Part shown: positions 1 to 5,780 of the stretch, piece after piece
How the letters are laid out: each line of letters begins with the position of its first letter
Position numbering within the stretch: position 1 is the first letter of the stretch
Assembly (NCBI GenBank): GCA_900548075.1
Contig: URJD01000091.1
Location: 1 to 7,066, forward strand
Length of the DNA stretch: 7,066 bases
Origin: an uncultured Collinsella sp.
GTDB taxonomy: Bacteria > Actinomycetota > Coriobacteriia > Coriobacteriales > Coriobacteriaceae
Reading direction: 5' to 3'
Notes under the pieces: generated by a model
The model's database searches: none
Seen by the model: only the letters and a program-made list of their open reading frames with translations
Told to the model about the DNA's origin: nothing
Translations under genes and position numbers: made by a program

Positions 1-30
1 TTCCCGATGTCCAAGAAATGGGAGGCAGTT

Positions 31-55
31 CACAGGCACCTTTGTGGTGGTTTTT
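31..55 (+). repeat. Dispersed GGACAGGC-type repeat, copy 1 (right half)
   Basis: This stretch (CACAGGCACCTTTGTGGTGG followed by five T) matches the right half of the full palindromic copy at 1024-1064 and, in reverse, the copy at 3741-3773. The expected left arm (CCACCACAAAG) is not recognisable upstream, so this copy is partial or decayed. The T run after the arm would suit a transcription terminator for a gene left of the window. Confidence 0.6.
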
Positions 56-183
56 GTTAAGGACTAAGGAAACTGCCACGAGAAGCTCTCTTCCCCGTCT
101 TGCCTTGACCGCCGCACTCCTTGCCGGCGTGCTCGCCGGCGCCCCAGCTTACGCCACCGCGGCCACCCCATCTCAAGTTATCC

Positions 184-216
184 GCCCGTCCGAATTTGAT
201 CGGACGGGCTTCTTGG
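184..216 (+). terminator. GC-rich hairpin upstream of the MscS gene
   Basis: GCCCGTCCG (184-192) and CGGACGGGC (201-209) form a perfect 9-bp stem with an 8-base AT-rich loop, followed by TTCTTGG. The stem is strong but the T tract is weak. It could terminate an upstream transcript or act as a leader structure for the MscS gene, whose ribosome binding site starts 31 bases later. I see no convincing promoter between the hairpin and that site. Confidence 0.5.
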
Positions 217-257
217 TGGGTATCATGGTTGGACGATCATAAGGAGGTTTTCCCTAC

Positions 258-1025
258 ATGGAATTGTTTGAGCCGATTCTTCATTTCTTTGAGCAACGGT
301 GGGTCCATAACATCATCTGGGCCGTCATCTTGGCGATAGGCACCGCCGTCGCCGCCAAGGTCGTATCCAAGACCCTGAACCATCTGCTTAACCGAGACGA
401 TAACCCGCTTCCGGCATCGAGTATCTTCATCAACATCGCGCGCGCCGTCATCTGGATGATCGGCGGCAGCTTTATCCTCGACAACTGCTTTGGCATTAAC
501 GCAAACGCCCTCGTCGCCGCTCTTGGCATCGGCGGCATCGCCATCTCGCTCGGCTTTCAGGACACGCTGTCAAACCTTATCGGCGGCATGCAAGTGACCT
601 TTATGGGCATCATCAAACCCGGCGACAATATCGAGGTCGGCGGCGTATCCGGCGTGGTCCAAGACATCACTTGGCGCCATACAACGATTGAGGATGCCTG
701 TGGACAGACCATCATCGTCCCCAACTCCAACATTTCCAAGAACACGCTCGTGCACCTCATGCCCTTTGGGCGTGTGGCTGTGCCTGTTGCCGTAAAGGAC
801 ACGTCTAAGTGGGCTTCCCTTGACGTGCTGGCAGACGAGCTCACGAGCGCAACCAAAACGGCCGTCTCGCCCATCTCGGGCTTTGACAAGGAGCCCTACG
901 TACTCTTTAGCGAAATCGGCGACTTTGGCATCAAAGGAAAGATCATCTTTATCGTCAGCGACGACAGCACTACTTTCACGGCAGCCGACGCCTGCATCCG
1001 CGCCATCGCCCCCATCATCGCCTAA
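258..1025 (+). CDS. MscS-family small-conductance mechanosensitive ion channel
   Basis: This 255-residue inner-membrane protein should form a homo-oligomeric channel that opens under membrane tension and releases solutes during hypo-osmotic shock. Three hydrophobic segments are visible: TM1 about 17-38, TM2 about 56-78 and the pore-lining TM3 about 82-116. TM3 has the family's small-residue pattern and the SLGFQDTLSNLIGG stretch. The cytoplasmic beta domain follows, with KPGDNIEV (120-127), GVV-DI-WR-TTI (132-144) and the hallmark IIVPNSNI (152-159). The remainder is the alpha/beta C-terminal vestibule. It is slightly shorter than E. coli MscS (286 residues) and matches the minimal three-helix architecture. 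AAGGAGG at 241-247, 10 bases before the ATG, supports this start. It is monocistronic as far as seen: a hairpin lies upstream and a terminator-like repeat starts at its TAA. Confidence 0.93.
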   Translation: MELFEPILHFFEQRWVHNIIWAVILAIGTAVAAKVVSKTLNHLLNRDDNPLPASSIFINIARAVIWMIGGSFILDNCFGINANALVAALGIGGIAISLGFQDTLSNLIGGMQVTFMGIIKPGDNIEVGGVSGVVQDITWRHTTIEDACGQTIIVPNSNISKNTLVHLMPFGRVAVPVAVKDTSKWASLDVLADELTSATKTAVSPISGFDKEPYVLFSEIGDFGIKGKIIFIVSDDSTTFTAADACIRAIAPIIA

Positions 1026-1064
1026 ACCACCGCAAAGGGGACAGGCATCTTTGTAGTGGTTTTC
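1024..1064 (+). repeat. Dispersed palindromic repeat, copy 2, likely terminator of the MscS gene
   Basis: AAACCACCGCAAAG (1024-1037) and CTTTGTAGTGGTTT (1049-1062) form a 14-position stem with one mismatch and one G-U pair, closed by an 11-base loop containing GGGACAGGC and followed by TTTTC. The left arm starts inside the TAA of the MscS gene. The shape is that of a rho-independent terminator. However, the loop sequence is shared with copies at 31-55 and 3741-3773, which suggests a dispersed element rather than a terminator that arose on its own. Confidence 0.75.
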
Positions 1065-1088
1065 ATTCGTGGTACCATGGTTTATATC
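1060..1088 (+). promoter_or_regulatory. Candidate promoter of the BMP-phosphoesterase operon
   Basis: TTTTCA (1060-1065) and TATATC (1083-1088) are 17 bases apart; each matches four of six sigma-70-type consensus positions. The -35 box overlaps the T tract of the preceding terminator. Transcription would start near 1095, about 24 bases before the ATG at 1119, leaving room for the ribosome binding site at 1105-1110. Confidence 0.4.
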
Positions 1089-1102
1089 GTTGTTTAAACG
1101 AC
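1089..1102 (+). promoter_or_regulatory. Palindromic operator candidate at the transcription start
   Basis: GTTGTTTAAACGAC is a 14-base palindrome with a single imperfect pair (T1091 against G1100), centred between 1095 and 1096. It lies directly after the candidate -10 box and would cover the start of transcription, a usual place for a repressor operator. No regulator gene is next to it. The ParB-like domain encoded by the next gene makes autoregulation possible, but that is speculation. Confidence 0.4.
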
Positions 1103-1118
1103 TAAGGGAGTAGACACC

Positions 1119-3035
1119 ATGGAAGAGGCCTATCGTCAAGCACGCAAGCGCGGCGAGCAGGGACGCCGTCGCGCCATCAGCCAAAGCGAGCATCCATACC
1201 TTACGGACCTCGATAGCTTGGTTGCTCAGCTCCCCTTAGGTCAGCGAGTGAGCGTCGGCCTGCGGAATATTCCGCTCGAAATGGTCGTCGGCACGGTCAC
1301 CAAAGGCCGTCAGTCCGCCTTTTCATGCAACTTTATGCCCCTGCTGCCGTTTAACACCGAGTTCGCCCGCAAGTGGTCCAACCTCTACGACATCCAGGTA
1401 ACCGAGGGCTATCGCGACCCCATCATCGTCACCGAGTTCATGCATCGGTTCTATGTCCAGGAAGGCAACAAACGCGTCAGTGTCCTCAAATTCCTGGACG
1501 CTCCAACGGTTTCGGCCAGGGTCACCCGTCTCTACCCCGGCACATGGGATTCCGTCGAAAGCCGCCTGTACGGTGAATTCTGCGCGTTTTGGCGTGTCTG
1601 CCCCCTATACGAGATCGAGTTCTCGCGTGAGGGAAGCTACGAGACGCTCGCCAAGATGCTCGGTCAGAACCTTATCGAAAAATGGCCGCAGAAAAAGGTC
1701 GACTACCTGCGCCACACCTTCCTGCTCTTTAAGCGCGCCTACCTTCGCGCAGGCGGCGACCACCTGGACATTACGCCCGCCGACGCCATGCTCGTCTACC
1801 TCAATGTGTACAACCAGGACCGCCTGCTGGATACGCCGACGGATATCGTCGTAAACCGCCTGTGCAAGATTTGGCGCGAGCTGGTCATTGCCGGCAAAAA
1901 TGACGAGGACAAGGTCGATCTTGTCGAAGCGCCGAGCGTCGATGAGGAGGAGTCGCCCGCCAAGTCCACCTCCGGCGTGCTCAACTTCTTTATGGGCAAG
2001 ACTGTCTATTCGGCGGCCAACCCCCTGCGTATCGCCTTTATCCATGAGTTCCCCTGTGCGGCGTCGAGCTGGGACAGTCTGCACGACCAAGGACGTCAGT
2101 ATCTCGATGAGCACTTTGACGGTATCGTGCGCACCGAGGCGTTCGAGGACTGTCACGATCCGGACGTGTTCTACGCCGCCGTGGAAACGGCTGTCAAACA
2201 TGGAGACAACGTCATCTTCTCGACCTCGCACCGCCTGATGGAATACACGCTCAGAGCTGCCGTTGAGTATCCCCAGGTTCAGTTCCTCAACTGCTCTATC
2301 GGCCTTCCCCACCAAAGCGTCCGTTCGTACTTTGGCAAGATGTACGAGGCCAAGTTCCTCCTGGGCGCCCTTGCCGCCAGCATGGCGGACAACCACCGCA
2401 TCGGTTACCACGCGTCGGTCTTCGCCTCGGGCGCGCTCAGCGAGATCAACGCCTTTGCCATCGGCGCCTCGCTGCTCGACCCTCGCGCGCAGGTAATCCT
2501 CACCTGGGGCGATGTGCCCGCCGGCGGTCTTGCCGAGGCCATGTGCCGCGAAGGCGTGAGTGTTATGACCGGCGCCGACATGTCAAAGTCGCTCGAAGAC
2601 CCCACGGCCTACGGACTTCACCGCCTGGTCGATGGCAAGGTCGTCGGCATCGCCATGCCGGTATGGAACTGGGGCCGATACTACGAGCTTATCGTGCGAA
2701 GCCTGCTGCATGGCACCTGGGATGAGACCAGTGACGACAGCCAGGTTCGCGCCGTCAACTACTGGTACGGCATGAGCTCGGGCGTCATCGACATTCGCTA
2801 CGCTCCGGGCCTGCCTTATCAGACGCGCAAGCTTGTTCAGCTGCTCCGCAATGGCATCGTCGAGGGCTCCATCAATCCATTTGGCGGCGAACTCCATAGC
2901 CAAGACGGCGTGGTGCAGATCGAGGGTTTTCCCCCATTGCCGAGCACGCAAATCGTCGAGATGAACTGGCTGGCCGACAACGTGGTGGGCACCATTCCGC
3001 AGCTCGACGATGAGCCGGGAGTTACCGCCCTATGA
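1119..3035 (+). CDS. Cytosolic ParB-like/BMP (PnrA-type) fusion protein
   Basis: The 638-residue product has a basic, non-hydrophobic N-terminus with no signal peptide or lipobox, so it should stay in the cytosol. Residues about 45-140 resemble the ParB/sulfiredoxin superfamily: a strand ending in FYVQEGNKRVSVLKFL, where GNKR (116-119) sits like the ParB GERR box, then VSARVTRLYP. A helical region (about 170-258) and an acidic linker (261-279) follow. Residues about 303-600 match the BMP/PnrA/Med periplasmic-binding fold: IAFIHE (305-310), the helix around 322-333, DNVIFSTS (363-370), YPQVQFLN (384-391), YEAKFLLGALAASMADNHRIGY (409-430), INAFAIGA (443-450), DGKVVGIAM (505-513) and a C-terminal KLVQLLRNGIVEGSI helix. 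Known BMP proteins are mostly extracytoplasmic nucleoside receptors of ABC importers; no transporter gene is nearby. AGGGAG at 1105-1110, 8 bases from the ATG, fits this start. Its stop overlaps the next gene's ATG. A role in sensing purine nucleosides is inference. Confidence 0.85.
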   Translation: MEEAYRQARKRGEQGRRRAISQSEHPYLTDLDSLVAQLPLGQRVSVGLRNIPLEMVVGTVTKGRQSAFSCNFMPLLPFNTEFARKWSNLYDIQVTEGYRDPIIVTEFMHRFYVQEGNKRVSVLKFLDAPTVSARVTRLYPGTWDSVESRLYGEFCAFWRVCPLYEIEFSREGSYETLAKMLGQNLIEKWPQKKVDYLRHTFLLFKRAYLRAGGDHLDITPADAMLVYLNVYNQDRLLDTPTDIVVNRLCKIWRELVIAGKNDEDKVDLVEAPSVDEEESPAKSTSGVLNFFMGKTVYSAANPLRIAFIHEFPCAASSWDSLHDQGRQYLDEHFDGIVRTEAFEDCHDPDVFYAAVETAVKHGDNVIFSTSHRLMEYTLRAAVEYPQVQFLNCSIGLPHQSVRSYFGKMYEAKFLLGALAASMADNHRIGYHASVFASGALSEINAFAIGASLLDPRAQVILTWGDVPAGGLAEAMCREGVSVMTGADMSKSLEDPTAYGLHRLVDGKVVGIAMPVWNWGRYYELIVRSLLHGTWDETSDDSQVRAVNYWYGMSSGVIDIRYAPGLPYQTRKLVQLLRNGIVEGSINPFGGELHSQDGVVQIEGFPPLPSTQIVEMNWLADNVVGTIPQLDDEPGVTAL

Positions 3036-3742
3036 AGATCCTTGCCGTAGCCGATACCGAAGAACGATGCCTTTGGGAGTGTTTTCGTAAGGAACGCTTT
3101 GAGGGTATCGACCTGATTTTGTCCGCTGGCGACTTGGACCCGGACTATCTTGAGTTTTTGGTCACCGTCATCAACAAGCCGCTCATCTACGTGCGCGGCA
3201 ACCACGATGACCGCTATGCACGTCATGCACCGGGTGGATGCATCTGCGTCGAAGACACCGTGTACGTGTATCGCGGCGTCCGCATTGCGGGGCTTGGCGG
3301 CTCCATGCGCTATCGAGATGGTGCCAACATGTACACCGAGCGCGAGATGGCCAAGCGCATGCGCAAGCTGTCCCGCAAAGTGAGGATGGTCGGCGGCTGC
3401 GACATCTTGCTCACCCATGCACCCGCCGCCGGCGTGGGCGATCTGGATGATCTGCCACATCGAGGATTCGAATGCTTTAACACAGCGCTCGAGTCCTGGA
3501 ATCCCGACTACATGGTGCACGGGCATGTGCACCAATGCTATGGCCACGACTTTCAGCGTGAGCGTCGGCATGCATGCGGGGCAACAATCATCAACGCCTG
3601 CGGCTATACGCAGTTTGAACTTGACGAAGCGCACTACCCTATCCGTGGCTGGCAGGCAGCCTGGCTCAATTCGCAAACCATGCGCCGCGAGCTCAAGCGC
3701 CACGAGGCCATCGAGTCCTCTACCGCCAGAACACCCTGGTAA
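3032..3742 (+). CDS. Metallophosphoesterase with altered first metal motif
   Basis: The 236-residue protein has the calcineurin-like phosphoesterase fold of the YfcE/MJ0936-like type, with a binuclear metal site. Visible motifs are GD (33-34), GNHD (56-59), TH (128-129) and GHVH (164-167). Motif I, usually DxH, reads D8-T9-E10, so the first metal-binding His is replaced by Glu. I recall a clostridial subgroup with DEE at this position, so this may be a clade trait rather than damage. Other recognisable stretches are DLILSAGDL (27-35), HAPGGC (65-70), YTEREM (101-106) and THAPAAGVGD (128-137). It lacks a signal peptide and is probably cytosolic. The ATG overlaps the upstream TGA in ATGA (3032-3035), which implies translational coupling and a shared pathway. 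The substrate is unknown; a cyclic nucleotide, nucleotide or other phosphodiester is possible. Confidence 0.88.
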   Translation: MKILAVADTEERCLWECFRKERFEGIDLILSAGDLDPDYLEFLVTVINKPLIYVRGNHDDRYARHAPGGCICVEDTVYVYRGVRIAGLGGSMRYRDGANMYTEREMAKRMRKLSRKVRMVGGCDILLTHAPAAGVGDLDDLPHRGFECFNTALESWNPDYMVHGHVHQCYGHDFQRERRHACGATIINACGYTQFELDEAHYPIRGWQAAWLNSQTMRRELKRHEAIESSTARTPW

Positions 3743-3773
3743 CCACCACAAAGCAGCCTGTCCCCTACAGTGG
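3741..3773 (-). repeat. Dispersed palindromic repeat, copy 3, reversed
   Basis: AACCACCACAAAG (3741-3753) is the outer arm and GCCTGTCCCC (3756-3765) is the reverse complement of the shared GGGGACAGGC core, so this copy is inverted relative to copies 1 and 2. The other arm (TACAGTGG) is degraded. As with copy 2, the repeat starts inside the stop codon of the preceding gene. Any terminator function here is probably weak, and a much stronger hairpin follows at 3792-3830. Confidence 0.65.
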
Positions 3774-3791
3774 AATTGAAGGCGCGATAGC

Positions 3792-3830
3792 AAGAAACCC
3801 GGTCCTGCACAAGACAGAACCGGGTTTCTT
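3792..3830. terminator. Bidirectional terminator between the convergent operons
   Basis: AAGAAACCCGGT (3792-3803) and ACCGGGTTTCTT (3819-3830) form a perfect 12-bp stem. After one mismatch the stem may extend through CTG/CAG around a short loop. On the plus strand it ends in GGGTTTCTTT and on the minus strand in GGGTTTCTTG, so it can stop transcription from the phosphoesterase operon and from rplA. Confidence 0.85.
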
Positions 3831-3866
3831 TAGCAATGCTTGATTTGCTCAGGCAGTAACTAGCAG

Positions 3867-4574
3867 TTACTCAGCCAGGAAGTCACGCTGGACAGCGGGA
3901 TCGACCTTGACGCCAGGGCCCATGGTGGAAGACACGGAGATGGACTTGACGTACTTGCCCTTAGCAGAAGAGGGCTTGACGCGCAGGATCTCGGTGTACA
4001 GGGCAGCGTAGTTCTCGACGAGCTGCTGCTCAGAGAAGGACTTCTTGCCCAAGGGCACGTGGCAGATGCCGTAACGGTCGGCGCGGTACTCAACGCGGCC
4101 AGCCTTGAGCTCGGAGACCATCTTGGCGACGTCCATGGTCACGGTGCCGAGCTTGGGGTTCGGCATGAGGCCACGGGGACCAAGGATCTTACCGATGCGG
4201 CCAACCTTGGCCATCATGTTCGGCGTAGCGATAGCGGCGTCGAAGTTGATCTCGCCCTTCTGGATCTGGGCGACAAGCTCGTCGGAACCGATGATGTCGG
4301 CACCGGCAGCCTCGGCCTCGCGGGCCTTCTCGCCCTCGGCGAAGACGGCAACACGAACAGTCTTGCCGGTGCCGTGGGGCAGGGAGATGGAACCACGGAT
4401 GTTCTGGTCAGCCTTACGAGTATCGATGCCCAGACGGAAGTGGGCCTCGACGGTCTCGTCGAACTTGGCGGTGTCGAGCTCCTTGATGAGCTTGGCAGCC
4501 TGAAGGGGGGTGTAGAGCGTGGCGCGGTCGATCTTCTCGGCAGCGGCGTTATAGCTCTTACCATGCTTAGCCAT
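3867..4574 (-). CDS. rplA: 50S ribosomal protein L1
   Basis: L1 forms the mobile L1 stalk of the large subunit, where it contacts 23S rRNA and helps release E-site tRNA. In many bacteria it also represses its own operon by binding mRNA. The 235-residue sequence begins MAKHGKSY and carries the signature GKILGPRGLMPNPKLGTV (about 128-145). ETVEAHFRLGID (40-51) and the C-terminal GPGVKVDP stretch are also typical. An ATG two codons upstream (4578-4580) is only 2 bases from the AGGAGG at 4583-4588, so the start at 4572-4574, 8 bases from it, is preferred. It follows rplK after 117 bases that contain several hairpins, and ends at a bidirectional terminator. Confidence 0.97.
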   Translation of the reverse strand: MAKHGKSYNAAAEKIDRATLYTPLQAAKLIKELDTAKFDETVEAHFRLGIDTRKADQNIRGSISLPHGTGKTVRVAVFAEGEKAREAEAAGADIIGSDELVAQIQKGEINFDAAIATPNMMAKVGRIGKILGPRGLMPNPKLGTVTMDVAKMVSELKAGRVEYRADRYGICHVPLGKKSFSEQQLVENYAALYTEILRVKPSSAKGKYVKSISVSSTMGPGVKVDPAVQRDFLAE

Positions 4575-4598
4575 GTGCATTACCTCCTGTGGTTAAAC

Positions 4599-4642
4599 GG
4601 GCGTGAGCCCTCCCACATCATATCGTGTGCCCTATTGCACAC
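4599..4642 (-). promoter_or_regulatory. Two smaller hairpins in the rplA leader
   Basis: GTGTGC/GCACAC (4625-4630 with 4637-4642) is a perfect 6-bp stem with a 6-base loop. GGGC/GCCC (4599-4602 with 4607-4610) is a 4-bp stem with a GTGA loop (as written on the plus strand), about 10 bases from the rplA ribosome binding site. With the larger hairpin at 4648-4673 they give a structured leader just before rplA. I could not recognise the L1-binding motif with certainty. Confidence 0.3.
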
Positions 4643-4647
4643 ATATA

Positions 4648-4673
4648 ACAGGCGCCCCGGTCGGAGCACCCGT
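4648..4673 (-). promoter_or_regulatory. Stable RNA hairpin between rplK and rplA
   Basis: In the minus-strand RNA, ACGGGUGCUCC and GGGGCGCCUGU form an 11-bp stem around a GACC tetraloop. Three of the pairs are G-U and would be A-C mismatches on the plus strand, so the structure belongs to the rpl transcript. No T run follows, which argues against a simple terminator. It could be a processing site, an mRNA stabiliser, or part of an L1 autoregulatory element. Confidence 0.5.
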
Positions 4674-4691
4674 CATTACCTAAAGAAATCG

Positions 4692-5120
4692 CTACTCAGC
4701 GATAGTGACGCCCATGGAACGGGCGGTACCGGCGATGATCTTCTTGGCGGCGTCAATGTCGTTGGCATTGAGGTCCGGCATCTTGATCTCGGCGATCTTG
4801 GTGAGCTGCTCCTGGGAGAGCTGACCGACCTTGTCGGCCTGGGGCTTAGCGGAACCAGACTTGAGGTTCAGCTCCTTCTTGATGAGGTGAGCCGCCGGCG
4901 GGGTCTTGGTGATGAAGGAGAAGGACTTGTCCTCGTAGACAGAAATCTCAACGGGGATGATGTCACCCTTCTTGTCCTGCGTCTCGGCGTTAAAGGCCTG
5001 GCAGAACTGCATGATGTTCACGCCAGCAGCGCCCAGGGCGGGGCCGACGGGAGGAGCGGGGTTAGCTGCACCAGCAGGAATCTGGAGCTTAATGACGTTG
5101 GCAACCTTCTTCTCAGCCAT
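4692..5120 (-). CDS. rplK: 50S ribosomal protein L11
   Basis: L11 sits at the base of the ribosomal stalk in the GTPase-associated centre. It binds 23S rRNA with L10, takes part in factor binding and stringent-response signalling, and lies at the thiostrepton site. The 142 residues equal the E. coli length. The N-terminal domain has KLQIPAGAANPAPPVGPALG (11-30), with the proline-rich helix-linker, and GVNIMQFCQAFN (33-44). The C-terminal RNA-binding domain ends with IIAGTARSMGVTI. An ATG at 5124-5126 abuts the AAAGGA, so the next ATG (5118-5120), 6-7 bases from it, is chosen. The stop is TAG. It lies 120 bases after nusG and upstream of rplA, the usual order. Confidence 0.97.
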   Translation of the reverse strand: MAEKKVANVIKLQIPAGAANPAPPVGPALGAAGVNIMQFCQAFNAETQDKKGDIIPVEISVYEDKSFSFITKTPPAAHLIKKELNLKSGSAKPQADKVGQLSQEQLTKIAEIKMPDLNANDIDAAKKIIAGTARSMGVTIAE

Positions 5121-5240
5121 GGTCATTCCTTTCGAATCACGAGTGTGAAGTACTTGCTATATCGTAAGCACGCACGTGTTAGAAGCACTCCTGAGATGAG
5201 CAGTCACAGAAGAAGCACGCTCGCGCGAACGGACGAAAAC
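5121..5240 (-). other. nusG-rplK intergenic leader with short repeats
   Basis: This 120-base gap probably holds the start of the rplK-rplA transcript or its leader. AAGCAC occurs three times on the plus strand (5166-5171, 5183-5188, 5213-5218), twice within the longer AGAAGCAC. An AAGTACTT palindrome lies at 5148-5155. I see no clear terminator after nusG and no good -35/-10 pair. In E. coli the L1 translational operator lies just ahead of rplK, so one could sit here, but I cannot identify it. Confidence 0.25.
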
Positions 5241-5777
5241 TTAAGCGATGACAGCGACCTGGTTAAAGTCGAGCTCGACCGGCGTCTCGCGGCCAAAGAT
5301 CATCAGCGTGACCTTGAGCTTGCCAGCCTCGGTGTTAACCTCGGAGACCTTGCCATCAAAGTCGGTAAGCGGGCCATCGATGACGCGGACGGACGTGCCG
5401 ACCTGAATATCAACCGAGGTGCGCTTGGGCGAATCGCCCTTACCGGGACGACGAGTCATTTTGTTGTACTCGTCACGGGAAAGCGGAGCGGGCTTGCCGT
5501 TGCCGCCTAGGAAACCGGTGACGCCGGGCGTGTTGCGAACACACGTCCAAGCATCGTCATCCATCTCCATGCGGACCAGGACATAACCCGGGAAGATCTT
5601 GGAATCCTTGGTCTCGCGCTTGCCACCCTCTTTGATCTCGGTGACGCGCTCCATAGGAATCTCGATATCAAAGATACGGTCCTGCATGCCCATGGTCTCG
5701 ATGCGATGCTCGAGATCGGACTTAACGCGGTTCTCGTATCCAGAGTAAGTATGAACGACGTACCAACGCTTAGACAT
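5241..5777 (-). CDS. nusG: Transcription termination/antitermination factor NusG
   Basis: NusG binds the RNA polymerase clamp and modulates pausing, Rho-dependent termination and transcription-translation coupling. The 178-residue protein has the NGN domain (about 3-110), with WYVVHTYSGYENRVK at the N-terminus, KIFPGYVLVRM (60-70) and RNTPGVTGFLG (81-91), and a KOW domain (about 124-178) with VGTSVRVIDGPLTDFDG. GAGGGG (5785-5790 on the plus strand as CCCCTC) lies 7 bases before the ATG, inside the last codons of secE. Only 3 bases separate it from the secE stop, so it is co-transcribed and probably co-translated with secE. Confidence 0.97.
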   Translation of the reverse strand: MSKRWYVVHTYSGYENRVKSDLEHRIETMGMQDRIFDIEIPMERVTEIKEGGKRETKDSKIFPGYVLVRMEMDDDAWTCVRNTPGVTGFLGGNGKPAPLSRDEYNKMTRRPGKGDSPKRTSVDIQVGTSVRVIDGPLTDFDGKVSEVNTEAGKLKVTLMIFGRETPVELDFNQVAVIA

Positions 5778-5780
5778 GGT

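Larger units (their letters stand above)
3..242 (+). other. Gene-poor leader with a signal-peptide-like open frame
   Basis: The first 257 bases hold no gene I can support. One frame is open from the left edge to the stop at 240-242. Its middle part (about 66-165) reads like a signal peptide: a basic stretch, a hydrophobic LALTAALLAGVLAGA core and an AYA-type cleavage site. The only ATG (18-20) lacks a good ribosome binding site, the frame runs through a dispersed repeat (31-55), and its last third is made of a terminator-like hairpin (184-209). It could be the remnant of a secreted-protein gene, the end of a gene starting left of the window, or chance. The two other plus frames stop at 58-60 and 65-67, so an upstream gene could also end there. 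Confidence 0.2.

Noticed and set aside
570..1193. Minus-strand open frame of 207 codons over the MscS gene
   Set aside because: It crosses the terminator-like repeat and the promoter region and is antisense to a well-supported channel gene.
1605..2411. Minus-strand open frame of 268 codons opposite the fusion gene
   Set aside because: Its composition is that of a shadow frame and the plus-strand protein has clear BMP motifs.
1119..3035. Fusion protein as a secreted ABC transporter lipoprotein
   Set aside because: The N-terminus has no hydrophobic stretch or Cys lipobox, and about 300 residues precede the BMP domain.
31..3773. CRISPR array or attachment-site pair formed by the three palindromic repeats
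   Set aside because: The copies are far apart, irregularly spaced, differ in orientation and enclose ordinary genes, with no cas or integrase gene in view.
2837..3793. Minus-strand open frame of 318 codons opposite the fusion gene and phosphoesterase
   Set aside because: It is the antisense of two genes with clear domain motifs and has no ribosome binding site or recognisable domain.
4575..4580. Upstream ATG for rplA adding Met-His
   Set aside because: It lies only 2 bases from AGGAGG; the next ATG has the normal 8-base spacing and gives the usual MAKHGK start.
5121..5126. Upstream ATG for rplK adding Met-Thr
   Set aside because: It touches the AAAGGA motif directly; the second ATG has normal spacing and gives the usual 142-residue length.
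4059..5510. Plus-strand open frame of 483 codons running across rplA, rplK and nusG
   Set aside because: It is antisense to three confidently identified genes and matches no family. Highly expressed genes avoid the codons that would read as stops on the other strand, which keeps such frames open.
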